64,000 bases of DNA from Batillaria attramentaria (Eukaryota; Mollusca; Gastropoda; Batillariidae). The stretch is from NCBI GenBank assembly GCA_018292915.2, contig JACVVK020000089.1, forward strand, positions 62,001 through 126,000, given 5' to 3'. The translations under genes were made by a program, and so were the position numbers. Each line of letters begins with the position of its first letter. Within the stretch, counting starts at the first letter, position 1. Shown piece by piece: positions 11,100-22,545 of the stretch. Under the pieces are notes generated by a model that was given only the letters and a program-made list of their open reading frames with translations, was not told where the DNA came from and did no database searches.

Positions 11100-11740
11100 G
11101 GTGTCCCTCAGACTGATAAGAACGCCAGGATCTACCCAGTTTGTTACAGATACAATGATTGGGCACCGTCTTGTCTGCCTGGAAATAATCATTATTGTTT
11201 CTCGCACGTAACGGTTAACATGGTTGCCTTCCAGTGCTATTGTTTTAATACTGTATTTATCTGTCTGGTCGTGTATCGTTTGACATCGGATGACTCAACC
11301 CAGCGAGCAGGCCGATGTCGTACTCCGTCTGGTTCACAGATCGAATGCACTATTGTTTCGTACAAACCACGGTCGGATAATCAGCACCATTGACTATTTG
11401 CTCAGCGCAACTCAACGCGGCTAACACGTTTGATTACAACGCTATCAAATTTTCATCCCAGGCTTGGCGTCTGCATATGACGGAAAAAATTAACTCCCTT
11501 TATCAGGCCAAACCATCTGACACCATCCGTTAATTGACAGGCTGGTGTCAGAATAATTTGTACGTACACGCTACAGGCTGAAGTGCACCAGACTGTTAGT
11601 CAAGTTACAGCCCGGAACGTTGTTTTTTTTTCTTCTTCTTCTTCTTCCACACTAGCCCTTGGCTAGTGCCTCGAAATTGTTACACGCCAAAACTAGAAAA
11701 CTAACAAGCCAAACTTCATTTTTTTCTTTTTAAACGTTAC
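11100..11740. other. Intergenic, nothing recognised
   Basis: Unique-looking sequence ending in CTT and CAA simple repeats. No exon or repeat family is supported. Confidence 0.4.
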
Positions 11741-11917
11741 AAGTCAACAACAACAACAACAACAAAACTGGACCAGGAGGTGTCTGCATGTTTGTGTGTT
11801 TGTTTGTTTGATGGGGAGGGGGGGGGCGCAAGGGAGGGAGGGGAAAAGGGTGTGGGGCGTACTTACAAGGGTGTGGGGCGTACTTACAAAGTGTTTTTGA
11901 AAGTGTGTTAGAAATTG

Positions 11918-11921
<4 letters not shown>

Positions 11922-11998
<77 letters not shown>
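11922..11998. repeat. (CA)n microsatellite, ~76 bp
   Basis: A pure CA run. Just upstream, GGGTGTGGGGCGTACTTACAA is tandemly duplicated (about 11849 and 11869). Confidence 0.9.
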
Positions 11999-12004
<6 letters not shown>

Positions 12005-12773
12005 ATACTTAATGCGCAGAAAAGCGTGAGTTGAATTTTTTTTAAACCTCCCTGACACTTGCTGATATGAATCGAAGCCTACGTCAACACGTTTAGTGAA
12101 TTTCTATACATCACATCCAGGACCTATCTATCCAGCATCTGTTGGCGTTCGACATTGATCACTTCACTCACGCATGGCGTCACCTCCAAGGCACACGCGC
12201 GTAGCAAACACTGGGCAGATTCGATCATTGTGTGCACACGAGTTGCTTTCGAAGCGGACCGGCTGTGGTTTTGTTGTTTTCTGTTGTTTTGTTTTGTTTT
12301 ACAGCGGGTGGAGGGTGGGGATTTTTGTGGGTTTTTTTTTTTTTTTTTTTTTTCAACAGAAAACGTCTATGGGGGTTGTGCAAAATGTTCAGGGGTGGGG
12401 GGGGGGGGGGGGGGGGACTGGGCTGGAGGCTGCGGAAAAACGAGGTGCCACTGTCGAATCAAAAATGTCGACTTCGACACCTCTCAACTTTCATTTCTTC
12501 GGGGTTTGTTGTTGCTTCTTGGCTTGCTTCCCACCACAACCCAAACCCCCCCCCCCCCAGTAGCACTTCCGGGGGTGGCGGGGGTGGGGGGCGGGGGAAT
12601 GTGCCCAGTTAAGAGCCGGCTTTACTTGAGAGAAATCGTCGTGGAAATGTTTTGCATCGACAGTGGCACTTGGTTTGTGCGCAGCCGTCCTGACAATCTC
12701 CCGCCGTGCAAAAGGAGGAAGAAGTTTGCAAACAGTGAAACAAAAGCGCAGCGCCGTGACGAATGCAGAACCA

Positions 12774-13121
12774 ACTCTGTACGATCGGGTTTCACTACGC
12801 TTACCCTCTGCACTGACCCGAAATCGGCTAGCCCAGACAAGTGACACCTAAGCAAATCTGCGTTCTTGTTGCGGCAAGGGAGACAACTCATGCAGGCAAT
12901 AATCTCTGAAACAGGCTGAAAATGTACTGCGCTGGTGAATGCGACAGAACTCACCGCTTCTGTGCACACTGTGAAATACCACGTTGACCACAAAGTTGTT
13001 CAGAACTGTCCACTTTCCTTGTCACAGTATTTTTTTTTCCCCCTTCTCAGGTATCACTCTCGGCTGGCCGATTTCGGGTCAGTGCAGAGGGTAAGCGTAG
13101 TGAAAGCCGATCGTACAGAGT
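12774..13121. repeat. 60-bp inverted repeat with ~227-bp spacer
   Basis: The left arm 12774-12833 (CTCTGTACGATCGGGTTTCA ... AATCGGCTAGCC) pairs with 13061-13121 (GGCTGGCCGATTTCGGGTCA ... GATCGTACAGAG) with only a few mismatches. Pairing stops at ACTCTGTACGATC on both outer sides, as expected for transposon TIRs. No target duplication is obvious and the spacer encodes nothing. Confidence 0.7.
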
Positions 13122-13129
13122 GGATAAAG

Positions 13130-13980
13130 GACCGCCACAATGAAACGGGAAGTACTTCAGAACGGCACAAAGGGCAGATCGTTCCACACGCGTTCTCACC
13201 AACAAAAGATAACTGTTTTCATCAAAATACGTCTACTTTTGGCGTTTTTTTAAATTTGTTTTGTTTTTGTTATGTGGTTTGTTTGTTTTTTCTTTGTCTC
13301 GCGTTTCCTGATCCCGGACTGTTGAATTTCTTAGCTGTTTTTTTCCCCTCTAAATGCATGCAGACTGCCGTTATGGTATTTGGTGTTTAGCACTATCATG
13401 TGCACATCAATACGTCTGTCAGGCATAGGCGTAAGGACAAAGAATGATCGTGGGGTCATGTTCGGTGTTTGTCTGCGGTACCCTGTTTGGCAAGTGTGCT
13501 AGTCTGTAGTGATTTTTGTTGTCATGAAAAAGCGTGATTTGCGTGATTTTTGTGTTATGTAGGTCAACGAGCATGCCAGGCGGTCACAAAAAGAGGCAAG
13601 CTGCCAGTGAAACTGGGACTTTTTGCACAGAGGTGGGACACAAGTGAGGCAAGCAGATTTGTGTGAACTGCCTCTCTGGCCTACACAGAAAGTAAACGTG
13701 CATTACTATAGTGAGGCCTGAGCGGAAAGGAGACATTCAAATTTTTTTCAAACCCCTGTCAGGTGCGTGCCTTTGAATGGTCTCTTCATGGTAGTAACTG
13801 ATTCTAGATTGAAGCATTTTTTTTTTTTTTTTTTTTTTGGCTATGATGCCTGAGGCTAATAGGGAATATACAGGCATTTTGTATTTGTGTAATTGTGTCC
13901 TTCGCCCATATAACAACCCTGCGGAAAACTTTTCATCGAATGCGCTCAATCCGAGCATTAGAGTCGTGCACTTGGGACAC
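13130..13980. other. Intergenic, T/G-rich, nothing recognised
   Basis: Unique-looking sequence with poly-T patches (for example 13818-13838). No supported exon. Confidence 0.35.
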
Positions 13981-14398
13981 ATTAATAATAATAATAATAA
14001 CAATAATAATAAGTATTGTGTAGGCGCTTTTCCCAATTTCATGAATCAGCTCAAAGCGCCGCGAACTGAACCCAACACGCACGCTCACGTGAATCACACG
14101 CATTCTCTCACACACTGCACATAAACACATTACAATCACGTGGTGCGAAGGGTCAGCTCAGCTATTTAAATTTCGGAATTTAGAACTGCATGTGTTTTTT
14201 TCAAATTTGCTGGGCTGAACATTTCCAAAGCAGAGGGGGAGGAAGCCGGAGTACCTGGAGAGAACCCCCCGACGATCGGTCCGAATGAACGGTGCCACCT
14301 ACGAGAAGGAAGAATTCTTTTGCCCCGAGTGGGACTCGAACCCCTGACCTCTCGCATCGATGACAAGTCTCTTAACCAGTAGACCACCGACCGCCCCA
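13981..14398 (-). mobile_element. SINE-B copy 1 (tRNA head, (ATT)n tail)
   Basis: On the minus strand: GGGGCGGTCGGTGGTCTACT, A-box-like TGGTTAAGAGAC, B-box-like GGGTTCGAGTCCC, a body with TTCTCTCCAGGTACTCCGGC and AATAGCTGAGCTGACCC, then CGGCGCTTTGAGC and an (ATT)n tail. About 400 bp, one of five copies in the window. Confidence 0.8.
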
Positions 14399-14413
14399 AT
14401 ATTACTATTATTA

Positions 14414-14775
14414 GCATCTGAAACCATTGTGGCGACTCAGTTTGGTGTATATGTTGTTTTACGTACGTAGAAACACACCGCGCGGAAGACGACCTTGTTT
14501 AGTTGCGGGCGTAGAAACACACCGCGCGGAAGACGACCTTGTTTAGTTGCGGGCGTAGAAACACACCGCGCGGAAGACGACCTTGTTTAGTTGCGGGCGG
14601 GATGGAGGTCAACTAGACAGCGCTGATCAGTTGGCTTCTATTTTTAGCTACTTTGTCGATCGGCGTGAAGTGCAGGTGAGGATGGACGCGTTAGGCCAAA
14701 GAAAGTCACATTTCTCTGCTGTAAGAAGTCTCAAAGCCACGAAAATGATTGCAGTTAGCCCAAAAGAAGGAAGAT
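14414..14775 (+). repeat. Dispersed repeat H2, copy 1, with 44-bp triplication
   Basis: It shares GCATCTGAAACCATTGT, GTTGCGGGC, GGCGCTGAT-type and AGCCACGAAAA-type blocks, in the same order, with 54194-54440. Here a 44-bp unit (starting GTAGAAACACACCGCGCGGA) occurs three times in a row with no change (14467-14598). The copy at 54 kb has the corresponding region once. Confidence 0.65.
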
Positions 14776-14819
14776 CTATTCATTTCGCAAACAGTCCTAG
14801 AGCTTTATAAAGTACATAC

Positions 14820-15470
14820 CAAAACGACCGGTGCGTATTACGGAAGGCTTGGACAGGCACAAAAGACAACAGAGACGCCAGGAGAATCCTAGCCACGGCG
14901 AAATCCCATCACCGCACGACTGACCCGCAACGAAACGGGACAAACGCAGTCAAGACTAGGCTGCAAAAGGGGTTGACTGGTCCGACGTAGAGACGTCCAA
15001 GAAAAAATATCTGAGCAAGCTCCAGTACTCACGCAAACATACAGTTCAAACTAAGGCCACCGTAGCCACAACACTCCCACAAGGCACCGCGGAACGACTC
15101 CACTGTGCTGTTTCAATATTTTGAAACAAACCAAGACCAGCGTAATCACAACACTCCGATATACTGAACCAAATGACTTTTGCGTGCATTTTTCACCCCC
15201 CCCCCCCCCCCCCTTCTCGAAAAAAGTGAATGCGTCATGTGTATAACGTGTGCATTTGCCGTCTCAACATCAGCTGATGTTATTCATCGTTTCAATGCAG
15301 AGACATCGTCTGCAGCTGACAGGGCTGTGATATACTTTAAAGTCAATGAGAATGTAAAAGGAAACTTTGCGTCCAGTACCGCAGTGGATCGCCGTTTCAT
15401 GAGACCAGAAATTTTTTTTTTTTTTTTTTTAAATGAAGCAACAAACAAAATGAAGATCAAACAGAGGTAA
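14820..15470. other. Intergenic, nothing recognised
   Basis: Contains a poly-C (about 15197-15213) and a poly-T (15412-15430). ACCAAGACCAGCGTAATCACAACACTCC-type text near 15130 echoes ACTAAGGCCACCGTAGCCAC near 15051, a diverged short duplication. Confidence 0.35.
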
Positions 15471-16017
15471 CGGGTATATCAACTCTTCCATATAACTACA
15501 ACATCGACACCCTCTTGAGAGGGAATCTCTGTCTTCCTTTAAATGATAATATAAACATTTTTGAAACTGTACAGCACTTTATAGAAGTATCAGGTCGCTT
15601 TGACACCTAAATTCCGATTTCCATTACCAGTCGCCGGCCCGCTGCCGCCGTCGCAGACGCAATCCCACTGCATTTTTCTTTGTACTGTATCTATTGGTCA
15701 TTCTTTCTATCCTCTCTCTTCTCTATCTCTTACAGATCTATCTTATAATACTCCGCCGCAAATGTTTTTTTTTTTGTACTTATGAGCACATTCATAAGTT
15801 TTTAACTTGTTGTGCTCGGTATCGTCGAAATTGTGTGAGTGAATTTTCTGTCTGTTCAAAATGAATAAAAACTGTTTAAACCAGGTAACGGGTATCGCAG
15901 TAACTCGCCCCAAGTGTACCGCAATGCTTGCGGCACCGTCGGTCGGCTTTGAATTGAAAAATAGCTCCGCGTTCTAAGGAGGTCCGGCGGAGAGAGTCAA
16001 GCTATGACTGAACTTAC

Positions 16018-16159
16018 CACGTAAGTCGTCTGCATCTCCTCGCGGTGCCTGTGGTCCGATTCGGACTGGCGTCGGTCATCTTGTGATGACGTGGACACAC
16101 TCCCGCCCGCACCCACTCTCTCAGGCGCTCCACGCTTTCTGGTCACCTCGTTGGTAGAT
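16018..16159 (-). CDS. Internal coding exon of an unidentified gene
   Basis: On the minus strand, a strong acceptor (TTTTGCTTTGTTTTCAG) precedes 142 bases open in one frame. They end TTACGTG at a near-perfect donor, GTAAGT (16017-16012). One base completes a codon from the previous exon and the exon ends at a codon boundary, giving 47 codons. The peptide starts STNEVTRKRGAPERV, continues with a Gly/Ser stretch, then SSQDDRRQSESDHRHREE, and ends MQTTYV. It is very hydrophilic, rich in Arg/Asp/Ser/His and probably disordered. I do not recognise the family. The partner exons (upstream at higher coordinates) were not found, so this is a fragment of a gene whose other exons may lie outside the window. 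Splice sites are seen; expression is inferred. Confidence 0.5.
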
Positions 16160-16335
16160 CTGAAAACAAAGCAAAACACAATTATTCCACTGTCGGCCAG
16201 TTTTTTTCGTGGAGACTGATGAAGGGGTACTGAAGTTGCCTGCATCAGTATTACCTTCTACAAAAAAAAAACACATTGTTTGTACGTATATTTTTATTCA
16301 TACTCATTTCATACTGATAGTCATAGTTTGTTGTT

Positions 16336-16592
16336 TCGGGTTAGAGTCTAACCTCGAACTAAACTAGCTCTAGGGTTAAATTTCTGGGGGTTTTGCTGTT
16401 GTTGTTTTTTGTTTTAAATCAGGAAGCGGGCCCATTCCAGGAAGGTGCCTGAGCCGTTATGGAAGGATTTTTTTCTTCCTTTCTTCGCTTCCTTTTTTAT
16501 TCAATTTTGCTTTCGGGTTTCTTTTGTCTTAATCTGGGTTAGGCCCGTAGCCGTGGGTTAAATTAACCTCGACTTTTACATACGGGCCCAGG
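16336..16592 (-). mobile_element. GGGCCC-TIR MITE, one end missing
   Basis: It matches 49531-49827 in inverted orientation: AACTAAACTAGCTCTAGGGTTAAA, CAGGAAGCGG, TAGGCCCGTAGCCGTGGGTTAA and the terminal AACCTCGACTTTTACATACGGGCCCAGG region. The last ~45 bases of the opposite TIR are absent. Confidence 0.7.
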
Positions 16593-16599
16593 CACCACA

Positions 16600-17030
16600 A
16601 GCCAAATTTTCCTTTATGGCCAAACTGAATTGATAAGCAGCTCTCCAAGTCAGTGTCAAAAAAGTGTTTTAAAAGCAGATGATGGAACTACCGCATCAGT
16701 AACCGCCCCAACGATTATCCTACATTAGAAGGCCTTTCTTATCTACTGTAGAGCGCGAGCACTACTGCTCGCATACGACGCATTCAACAGTGTGGGAGTA
16801 CACAGAAGAGTAACAATATCTGCGTGTGGGGAACGAGGAGTGGTCTGAGATCCACATCGCGTCGTACACTCTGGGGATCCGTGGGATGGATGCAGTTGAC
16901 AGAGTCTACTATAAGGTGATTAATTTTCACTGGTGAACAGCTGTTTCGTGTTTGACACCATTTGGTAAAAAAAAAAACAAAAACGGACGGACATTGAAAC
17001 AGCCGGATCCGACCTAACATTACAAGTACA
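16600..17030. other. Intergenic, nothing recognised
   Basis: No supported exon, RNA or repeat. Confidence 0.4.
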
Positions 17031-17040
17031 TCAAGTAACC

Positions 17041-17082
17041 CCCCCCCCTCTCTCTCTCTCTCTCTCTCCCTCTCTCTTTCTA

Positions 17083-17158
<76 letters not shown>
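17041..17158. repeat. C-run, (CT)n and (CA)n compound microsatellite
   Basis: CCCCCCCC passes into CT repeats and then about 65 bases of CA. Confidence 0.9.
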
Positions 17159-17160
<2 letters not shown>

Positions 17161-17483
17161 CGCACACATGTGCGTGCACTCAAACACACGGCACTTATGT
17201 GAGGTGGGTGGGTGGGTGGGTGGGTGGGGAGGGGTTGGAGAGGGTTACACATGAATAAAAAAAAAAGCATCAATTAAACGTCAATTAATCGACAGGTGAG
17301 TTTACGGGCCGCTGAAGTCCAGACAAAAGGGACACTGTAAAGCGATATCTTGACCGGTGTAATGTGCACCACCCAAAAAAAAAAAAAATAGACTTGTTCG
17401 TGGTCGCTCACGAAGGGAAAAAGTCGAAACCGCAGCCACTCCAGCGCCAGCTGGCAGCAAAGGGCGGACAATAGTACTGTATC

Positions 17484-17675
17484 GAACTGATTCCCCTGCA
17501 AAAACATCGATGATGTATATTTATCGTGCCGTGTGAGCTATATCACTGACCACGTCACAGCTTTCGTGAACAGCTGCGGTCTGAACCGAAGCGTTACAAA
17601 AATCATGGATCACGATGTTGTACGAGCTTTTAATTGGGTTGTTTGCGGCGGTCGGGGAGGTGGGGGGTCGGATGT

Positions 17676-17767
<92 letters not shown>

Positions 17768-17781
17768 CGTGCGCGCGCGCC
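17484..17781 (-). repeat. Family H element, copy 1, with (GT)n end
   Basis: The complement of this stretch matches 35157-35423: CATCGTGATCCATGATTTTTGTAACGC, ACCGCAGCTG, GTCAGTGATA and GAATCAGTTCGAT occur in the same order. Both copies carry a long CA/GT tract at the same end (here 17677-17760, then alternating GC to 17781). Like family F, it is a mobile-looking unit that carries its own microsatellite. Confidence 0.65.
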
Positions 17782-18252
17782 CAATGATGATCCTTTTACT
17801 TTTGTATAGTATCAGTAATCACGGTTGCGTAGGCATACATGCACCATGGATAGTTTTGAAACAGGGATGTGTCAGTGTGCGCCTAAAAACCCCTTGCAAA
17901 ATCTAGTATAGCCTCTCTCTCTCTCCCGTTGAGAAATAAAATTCGTCCGCCAGTTCCGGCGGCGTTCAGTTCGTTCGTTCATGCTTTCTCTTTCCCTCCC
18001 CCCTCCCCCCCCCCCCCCCCGCGGCTCTCTCTCCGCGGCTCTCACACACACACACACACAGAACCACTGCAGTCCGCAGCCAGGTAGATTCCCTTGCACA
18101 TCAAAGCCGCCCCGTTGATCTCGATCTGCACTCGCTGTGCTGTATAACCGGATAAAGTGATCTGAAAGCACGCAGACAACCGCGCGCGCGGGCCACAACC
18201 AGCACATCCCCGCCACCAGACGCACAGACTTACTTTTAATACTGGGGCTCAG

Positions 18253-18253
<1 letters not shown>

Positions 18254-18290
<37 letters not shown>
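18254..18290. repeat. (CA)n microsatellite
   Basis: A pure CA run after a GC-rich stretch. No gene is visible around it. Confidence 0.85.
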
Positions 18291-18291
<1 letters not shown>

Positions 18292-18589
18292 GTCACACAC
18301 AGCTGCAGAACAGGAGCATGCGGTGCCGCGATAGGCGTGGCTTAGCGTAGAAAGAAGTTCGGGAGACCAGTCGTAGGTGCCAAAAGTGCCATTTCATAGT
18401 GTTTAAATTGATGTCCTCACCCACGGAGTAGAGAGAGACAGAACAAGAACTGAGTGAGAGTAAGAGAAAAAAGAGCGCGCGACACAGTTGGGGCATTCAG
18501 CTTGTCACTCTCCAAACTCAGTGTATGCTTTGCGAATGATTAGTGTCTTAAGTTTCGTCGTGGCCGGCGGCGGGGCATTTTCTGCCACT

Positions 18590-19790
18590 TTCCTATACTG
18601 GCCGCGGGTGTGAGACATTTGTCCGCTGGTGTCTACTTTCAGACCGAACGTGAAGAAAGAAACAATGAGACGCGAAATGACCTGAAAAGTTCCCTTTCAA
18701 GTGTCTTCTACACTGAATGTGAAGGAAGACTGAAACGGACGACAAATCACATTGACAAAACTCACCTACCGGCAATCACAGCCTCTAGCTGCCCGGCGCA
18801 TTAACTGATAGTCTCATCAAGTTTTCGCGGGGTTATGTACTCTGCTACTTCGGTAAACCCGCTTCGGGTGTGAAACCACTAGTGTTTTCTTTCAGACTTG
18901 ATGTGAAGAAACGGACGAGAAATCAGCTGGAAAGTCACCTTCCTGAACTCTGTCAGTGTTGGCGCGGCGCGCATGAGTGATGTCTCATTTTTGCGGGGCT
19001 ACTGATTTTCTGCTTCTCAGTTTGAGTTCTACGCTGCGGGTGTGGGACCACTGGCGTCTTCTTTCAGTCGGAATGTGAAAAGAAACAGACGAGAAACGAA
19101 CCAGCCACACTCAGTGTGTAGACTCGTGCATGACTAGTTCTGTCTTGGTGTTTGCAAAGTAGTGTTCTGAACTGCGGGTGTGACTAACACAGTTGACCAC
19201 TGGCGTCTGCTTTCTGGTTGGAACTGAAAAAAAAAACACCAGAAAACAAAAACACAAACTCGGATGAGAAATGATTTGGAAAGTCCCCCCACACTGACGC
19301 ACTCACACGCAGAGGCTGGCGCCGTGACTTAAATTCAGTCATGGGTTTTATGGGTATGTTTTGTTACGTTCAGTCTACTTCTCAACTGCGGGTGTGAGAC
19401 AGCTGATCAGTGGTGACCGACTCAGTGTGAAGAAACGGACGAGAAAGCAGCTGAAAAGTCACCTTCCACACTCAGCGTGTAGGCTAGCGCATGACTACTG
19501 TCTTGATTATGGTTATGTTATTTCAACTTCTCAGCTGCCGTGGCAAGGTTTGACCGCTGGTGTCTTTTTTCAGACTGGATGTAAAGAAACGGACGAGAAA
19601 TCGGCGCGAAAGTCACCCCCACTCATGCAGACTCGCGTATGAAATGTGTGTATGTGTATGGGGAAGGTTCTGCTACTGTTCTCATCTTCTGGTGTGTGAC
19701 AGCTGACCTGTGGTCTCTTCTTTCAGACTGGATCTGAGGACACGGGGGGAGCAAGAGATCAGCTGGAACTTTGCGTCCCTTCCGTGTGTG
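18590..19790 (+). repeat. Degenerate tandem array of ~150-250-bp units with acceptor-like cores
   Basis: Seven units recur, near 18601, 18860, 19034, 19172, 19383, 19530 and 19690. Each has GCGGGTGTGA, then CCACTGGTGTCTTCTTTCAG, then a GACTGGATGTGAAGAAACGG-like block, then GAGAAATCAGCTGGAAAGTC and a CTCAGTGTGTAGACTCG-type block. The unit length varies. The pyrimidine-rich CTTCTTTCAG before each conserved block looks like a 3' splice site, but no shared open frame follows, so I annotate it as a repeat array and not as exons. Confidence 0.65.
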
Positions 19791-19934
19791 GTTAATTCAC
19801 GTCTGCCGTCAGTCCCCAGTTCTGCAGTTATACACTGAAACGTGCGCTGGGACGTCAGGCTGCAACCAGGCTACTTGGAGTCTTTGCTGCAACTCCATTC
19901 ATACTTCTAGCAGTTTCATCTGAGGTAGCGCTGT

Positions 19935-19941
19935 CTGTCTG

Positions 19942-19975
<34 letters not shown>

Positions 19976-20076
19976 ATTTGTAAATCTTTAATAGCCATCT
20001 AAACAAGCTGCATCTGAGGTGGCTCTCTCTCTCTCTCTCTCTCTCTTTCTTTTATCCTTGGAAAATAAAGTTCATT

Positions 20077-20127
<51 letters not shown>
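19935..20127. repeat. Three (CT)n tracts separated by a duplicated retroposon tail
   Basis: CT runs at about 19950-19975, 20024-20046 and 20081-20127. Between and after them is TTTGTAAATC(T/C)TTAA(T/G)AGCCATCTAAACAAG. The middle part carries AAAATAAAGTTCATTTCAT, a typical polyadenylation-like 3' end running into CT repeats. Confidence 0.7.
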
Positions 20128-20131
<4 letters not shown>

Positions 20132-20319
20132 GTAAATCCTTAAGAGCCATCTAAACAAGTGCTAGGGAGACCTAAGGAAAGTGAAATTGACCTGAGGTCA
20201 CTTGTCGCCGTGAGGGTTTTTCTGAGGTCAAGTGATGTTGGAAGTTTTGACTGACATTGCTTGATGTAAGCGTTAAGTGTTGTGAGGTTCAAAATGAACT
20301 GCTGCTTCTCCCCACCCCC

Positions 20320-20338
20320 CCCCCCCCCCCCCCCCTTG
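20320..20338. repeat. Poly-C tract
   Basis: A pure C run. 20340-20800 beyond it has no recognisable gene. Confidence 0.8.
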
Positions 20339-21012
20339 TTAAAAAGTCATAAGAAACAAAACAGACACTTCAGACGTCCGCCACATTGTAAACGGTTGTG
20401 ATGGCCTGCCCGCCAGCCTCCAGCCGGTCTGGGACCTGAGAGACAGATACTCAATGAAGACGGTAGACTTCCTCAAGCCACACCAAGTCCTAGGTGATAG
20501 GCCAATGAGAACCCTGGCCGACGCGATCGTCAGATCAGATCTGACAAAATGGTTCTAAACCCAAAAAGCGAGGGGACACCCCAGTGATAATCTAAAAGGC
20601 AAAAGTACGGATGACAGAACAGACTGAGGCACCGAAAAACAAACCCAGACCAGGCATCTGAAAGCCAAGCGAAGATCCTCTGACGCTGACCAAAGCTAAG
20701 CAAATCAGCCCTCACACACCCCAAAGACACTCGCCTAGCCAAGCAGCCAAAGTCACACGCCAGGAACAACTTGTCCTTAAGGGCCAAAAGCCATAGGACG
20801 TAAAGCAAGCTAATGATGATGAACAGACACTTGTGAGGGCGATCAGGACTGACATGCGATATGACGTGCGAGAGAAAGACGGCGGCGTGAAACTAGATAA
20901 TAACATGTATGTCTAACTGTCAACATCATGCCATAGTGCCTGGCCCTCTGCCATCAGAATATCATATTCAAATCAAACACAACGCTGAAAGGACCTGCCC
21001 CATTCCTTAGGA

Positions 21013-21182
21013 GCGTGTGTTTGTGTGTGGGAGTTTAACGTCCTTTTCCACCACGTACGGGTGATATCAAAGACTGGGCAACGGGGAAAAATGCCAGCAT
21101 AAATATGTGGCCCCAACCGGAATTCCGGTGAATTCACGACCCGAGCATTGAGAGTCCAGCGCTCTACCATTCGGCTATCCCA
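21013..21182 (-). mobile_element. SINE-A copy
   Basis: Complete order on the minus strand. The B-box region carries an extra AATTCCGG-type insertion (CCGGAATTCCGGTGAATTC on the plus strand). Confidence 0.75.
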
Positions 21183-21208
21183 CAACACCACCCTCCCCCC
21201 CCCCCCCC

Positions 21209-21209
<1 letters not shown>

Positions 21210-21279
<70 letters not shown>
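21210..21279. repeat. (CA)n microsatellite
   Basis: A pure CA run after a C tract. Confidence 0.9.
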
Positions 21280-21281
<2 letters not shown>

Positions 21282-21921
21282 CATTCCGTAGGAAGTCATA
21301 AGATGATAAGGAATAAAACAGCGATCATGGGCAAACTGTGGCAGCCATCAGGACATACGATATGACGTTAGAGATGAAAGTGACGTCAGTCGTGAAACTC
21401 GATATGAACCCGTCACTGTCAATATCATTCCTCACGGACAAGACCTGTGTTAACAGAATATATACTGTTACATCAAACACACAGCTGTGTGGATCTTCCC
21501 CGCTTTGAACACCGTCTTTACTGAACCTGTACGTCCCGGTTGCCCTACTTGCGAGCAGTTACTGAATCCGGTTTTCGGAAACTATGCAGTCTAGCTGATG
21601 CGTTTTCTTAAACCGATCCCTGTGGTTTGAATAACCATTGACAATGTCCAGCTTCGCTTTTGCTGGCGCAACAGGACCCCCCCCCTCCCCCCCCCAAAAA
21701 AAAAACCCTCTTGCTAAGCTTTCATGTACTTTTATCACCCAATGCACAATGGAGTAATTGCAAACGAGTAATCTTGTATAATCTCGCATTAACTAACAAG
21801 GTAATTGTAATTATGTCAAGCCAGATTGTCCCCAATAAGCTCCAATTTAGCGGTCCGGGTTCAAATCAATGAGCTGCACGCACGTGTGAGCACATGCACG
21901 CCTTTGAACATGTGAACGTCG

Positions 21922-22120
21922 GCAACATGGCGGGGGAGCCGGGGTGGTCGTATGGTAGAGCGTTGGACTTCTAATGCTCGGGTCGTGAGTTCGATCCCGG
22001 CTGGGGAAAAATATTTGTGCTGGCTTTTCATCGTTGCCCCGTCTTTGATATCACCCAACGTGGTGGAAAAGGACGTTAAACACCCAAACACCCACACCCA
22101 CCCGCACCCGCAACATGGCG
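21922..22120 (+). mobile_element. SINE-A, full length, with 11-bp target-site duplication
   Basis: GCAACATGGCG occurs at 21922-21932 and 22110-22120, so the element is 21933-22109 (177 bp). It begins GGGGAGCCGGGGTGGTCG, carries the A box (TGGTAGAGCGTTGG) and B box (GAGTTCGATCCCGG), then the body, and ends with CACCCACACCCACCC. The duplication length fits LINE-driven target-primed insertion. This copy is the best reference for the family here. Confidence 0.9.
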
Positions 22121-22163
22121 ATTACCGTGAAGGTGACCTAGATCTGACTTGACCTGTGCGCAA

Positions 22164-22399
22164 TTTCCTCCTGAGAGAGAGAGAGAGAGATGATGATGAT
22201 GAAACGTTTTTTATTCAGGATAGAGCATTTAGGCATTGCTGCCTATCTTACATGCTGTCCTGCTATTCTACATTAAAGGGTATTGAGAAAAAATCAAAAC
22301 AAACAAACAAACAATAAAAAAAAAGTTTAAAAAAGAAAAGAAAAGTATAAACTATCTAGGGGAAATACAGGAGAGAAAAATACACGAGAGAGAGAGAGA

Positions 22400-22447
<48 letters not shown>

Positions 22448-22479
22448 ACTTGTTTATTCAGGATAGAGTATTTAGGCAT

Positions 22480-22545
<66 letters not shown>

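Larger units (their letters stand above)
20800..21490. repeat. Segmental tandem duplication (~490-bp offset) split by a SINE-A and (CA)n
   Basis: 20810-20995 (GATCAGGACTGACATGCGATATGACGT..., CTGTCAACATCATGCC, ACATCAAAC-like end) is matched by 21320-21495 (CATCAGGACATACGATATGACGT..., CTGTCAATATCATTCC). The SINE-A copy and (CA)n lie between the two. Confidence 0.6.

Noticed and set aside
10315..12625. TTAAGAGCCGGCTT at 10319 and 12608 as TIRs of a 2.3-kb element
   Set aside because: The word is itself nearly palindromic and the two occurrences are in the same orientation with different flanks.
21933..22010. tRNA gene
   Set aside because: A and B boxes are present, but the sequence is the head of SINE-A, continues into the shared body and tail, and is bracketed by a target-site duplication. 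The same applies to the heads of SINE-B, C and D copies.
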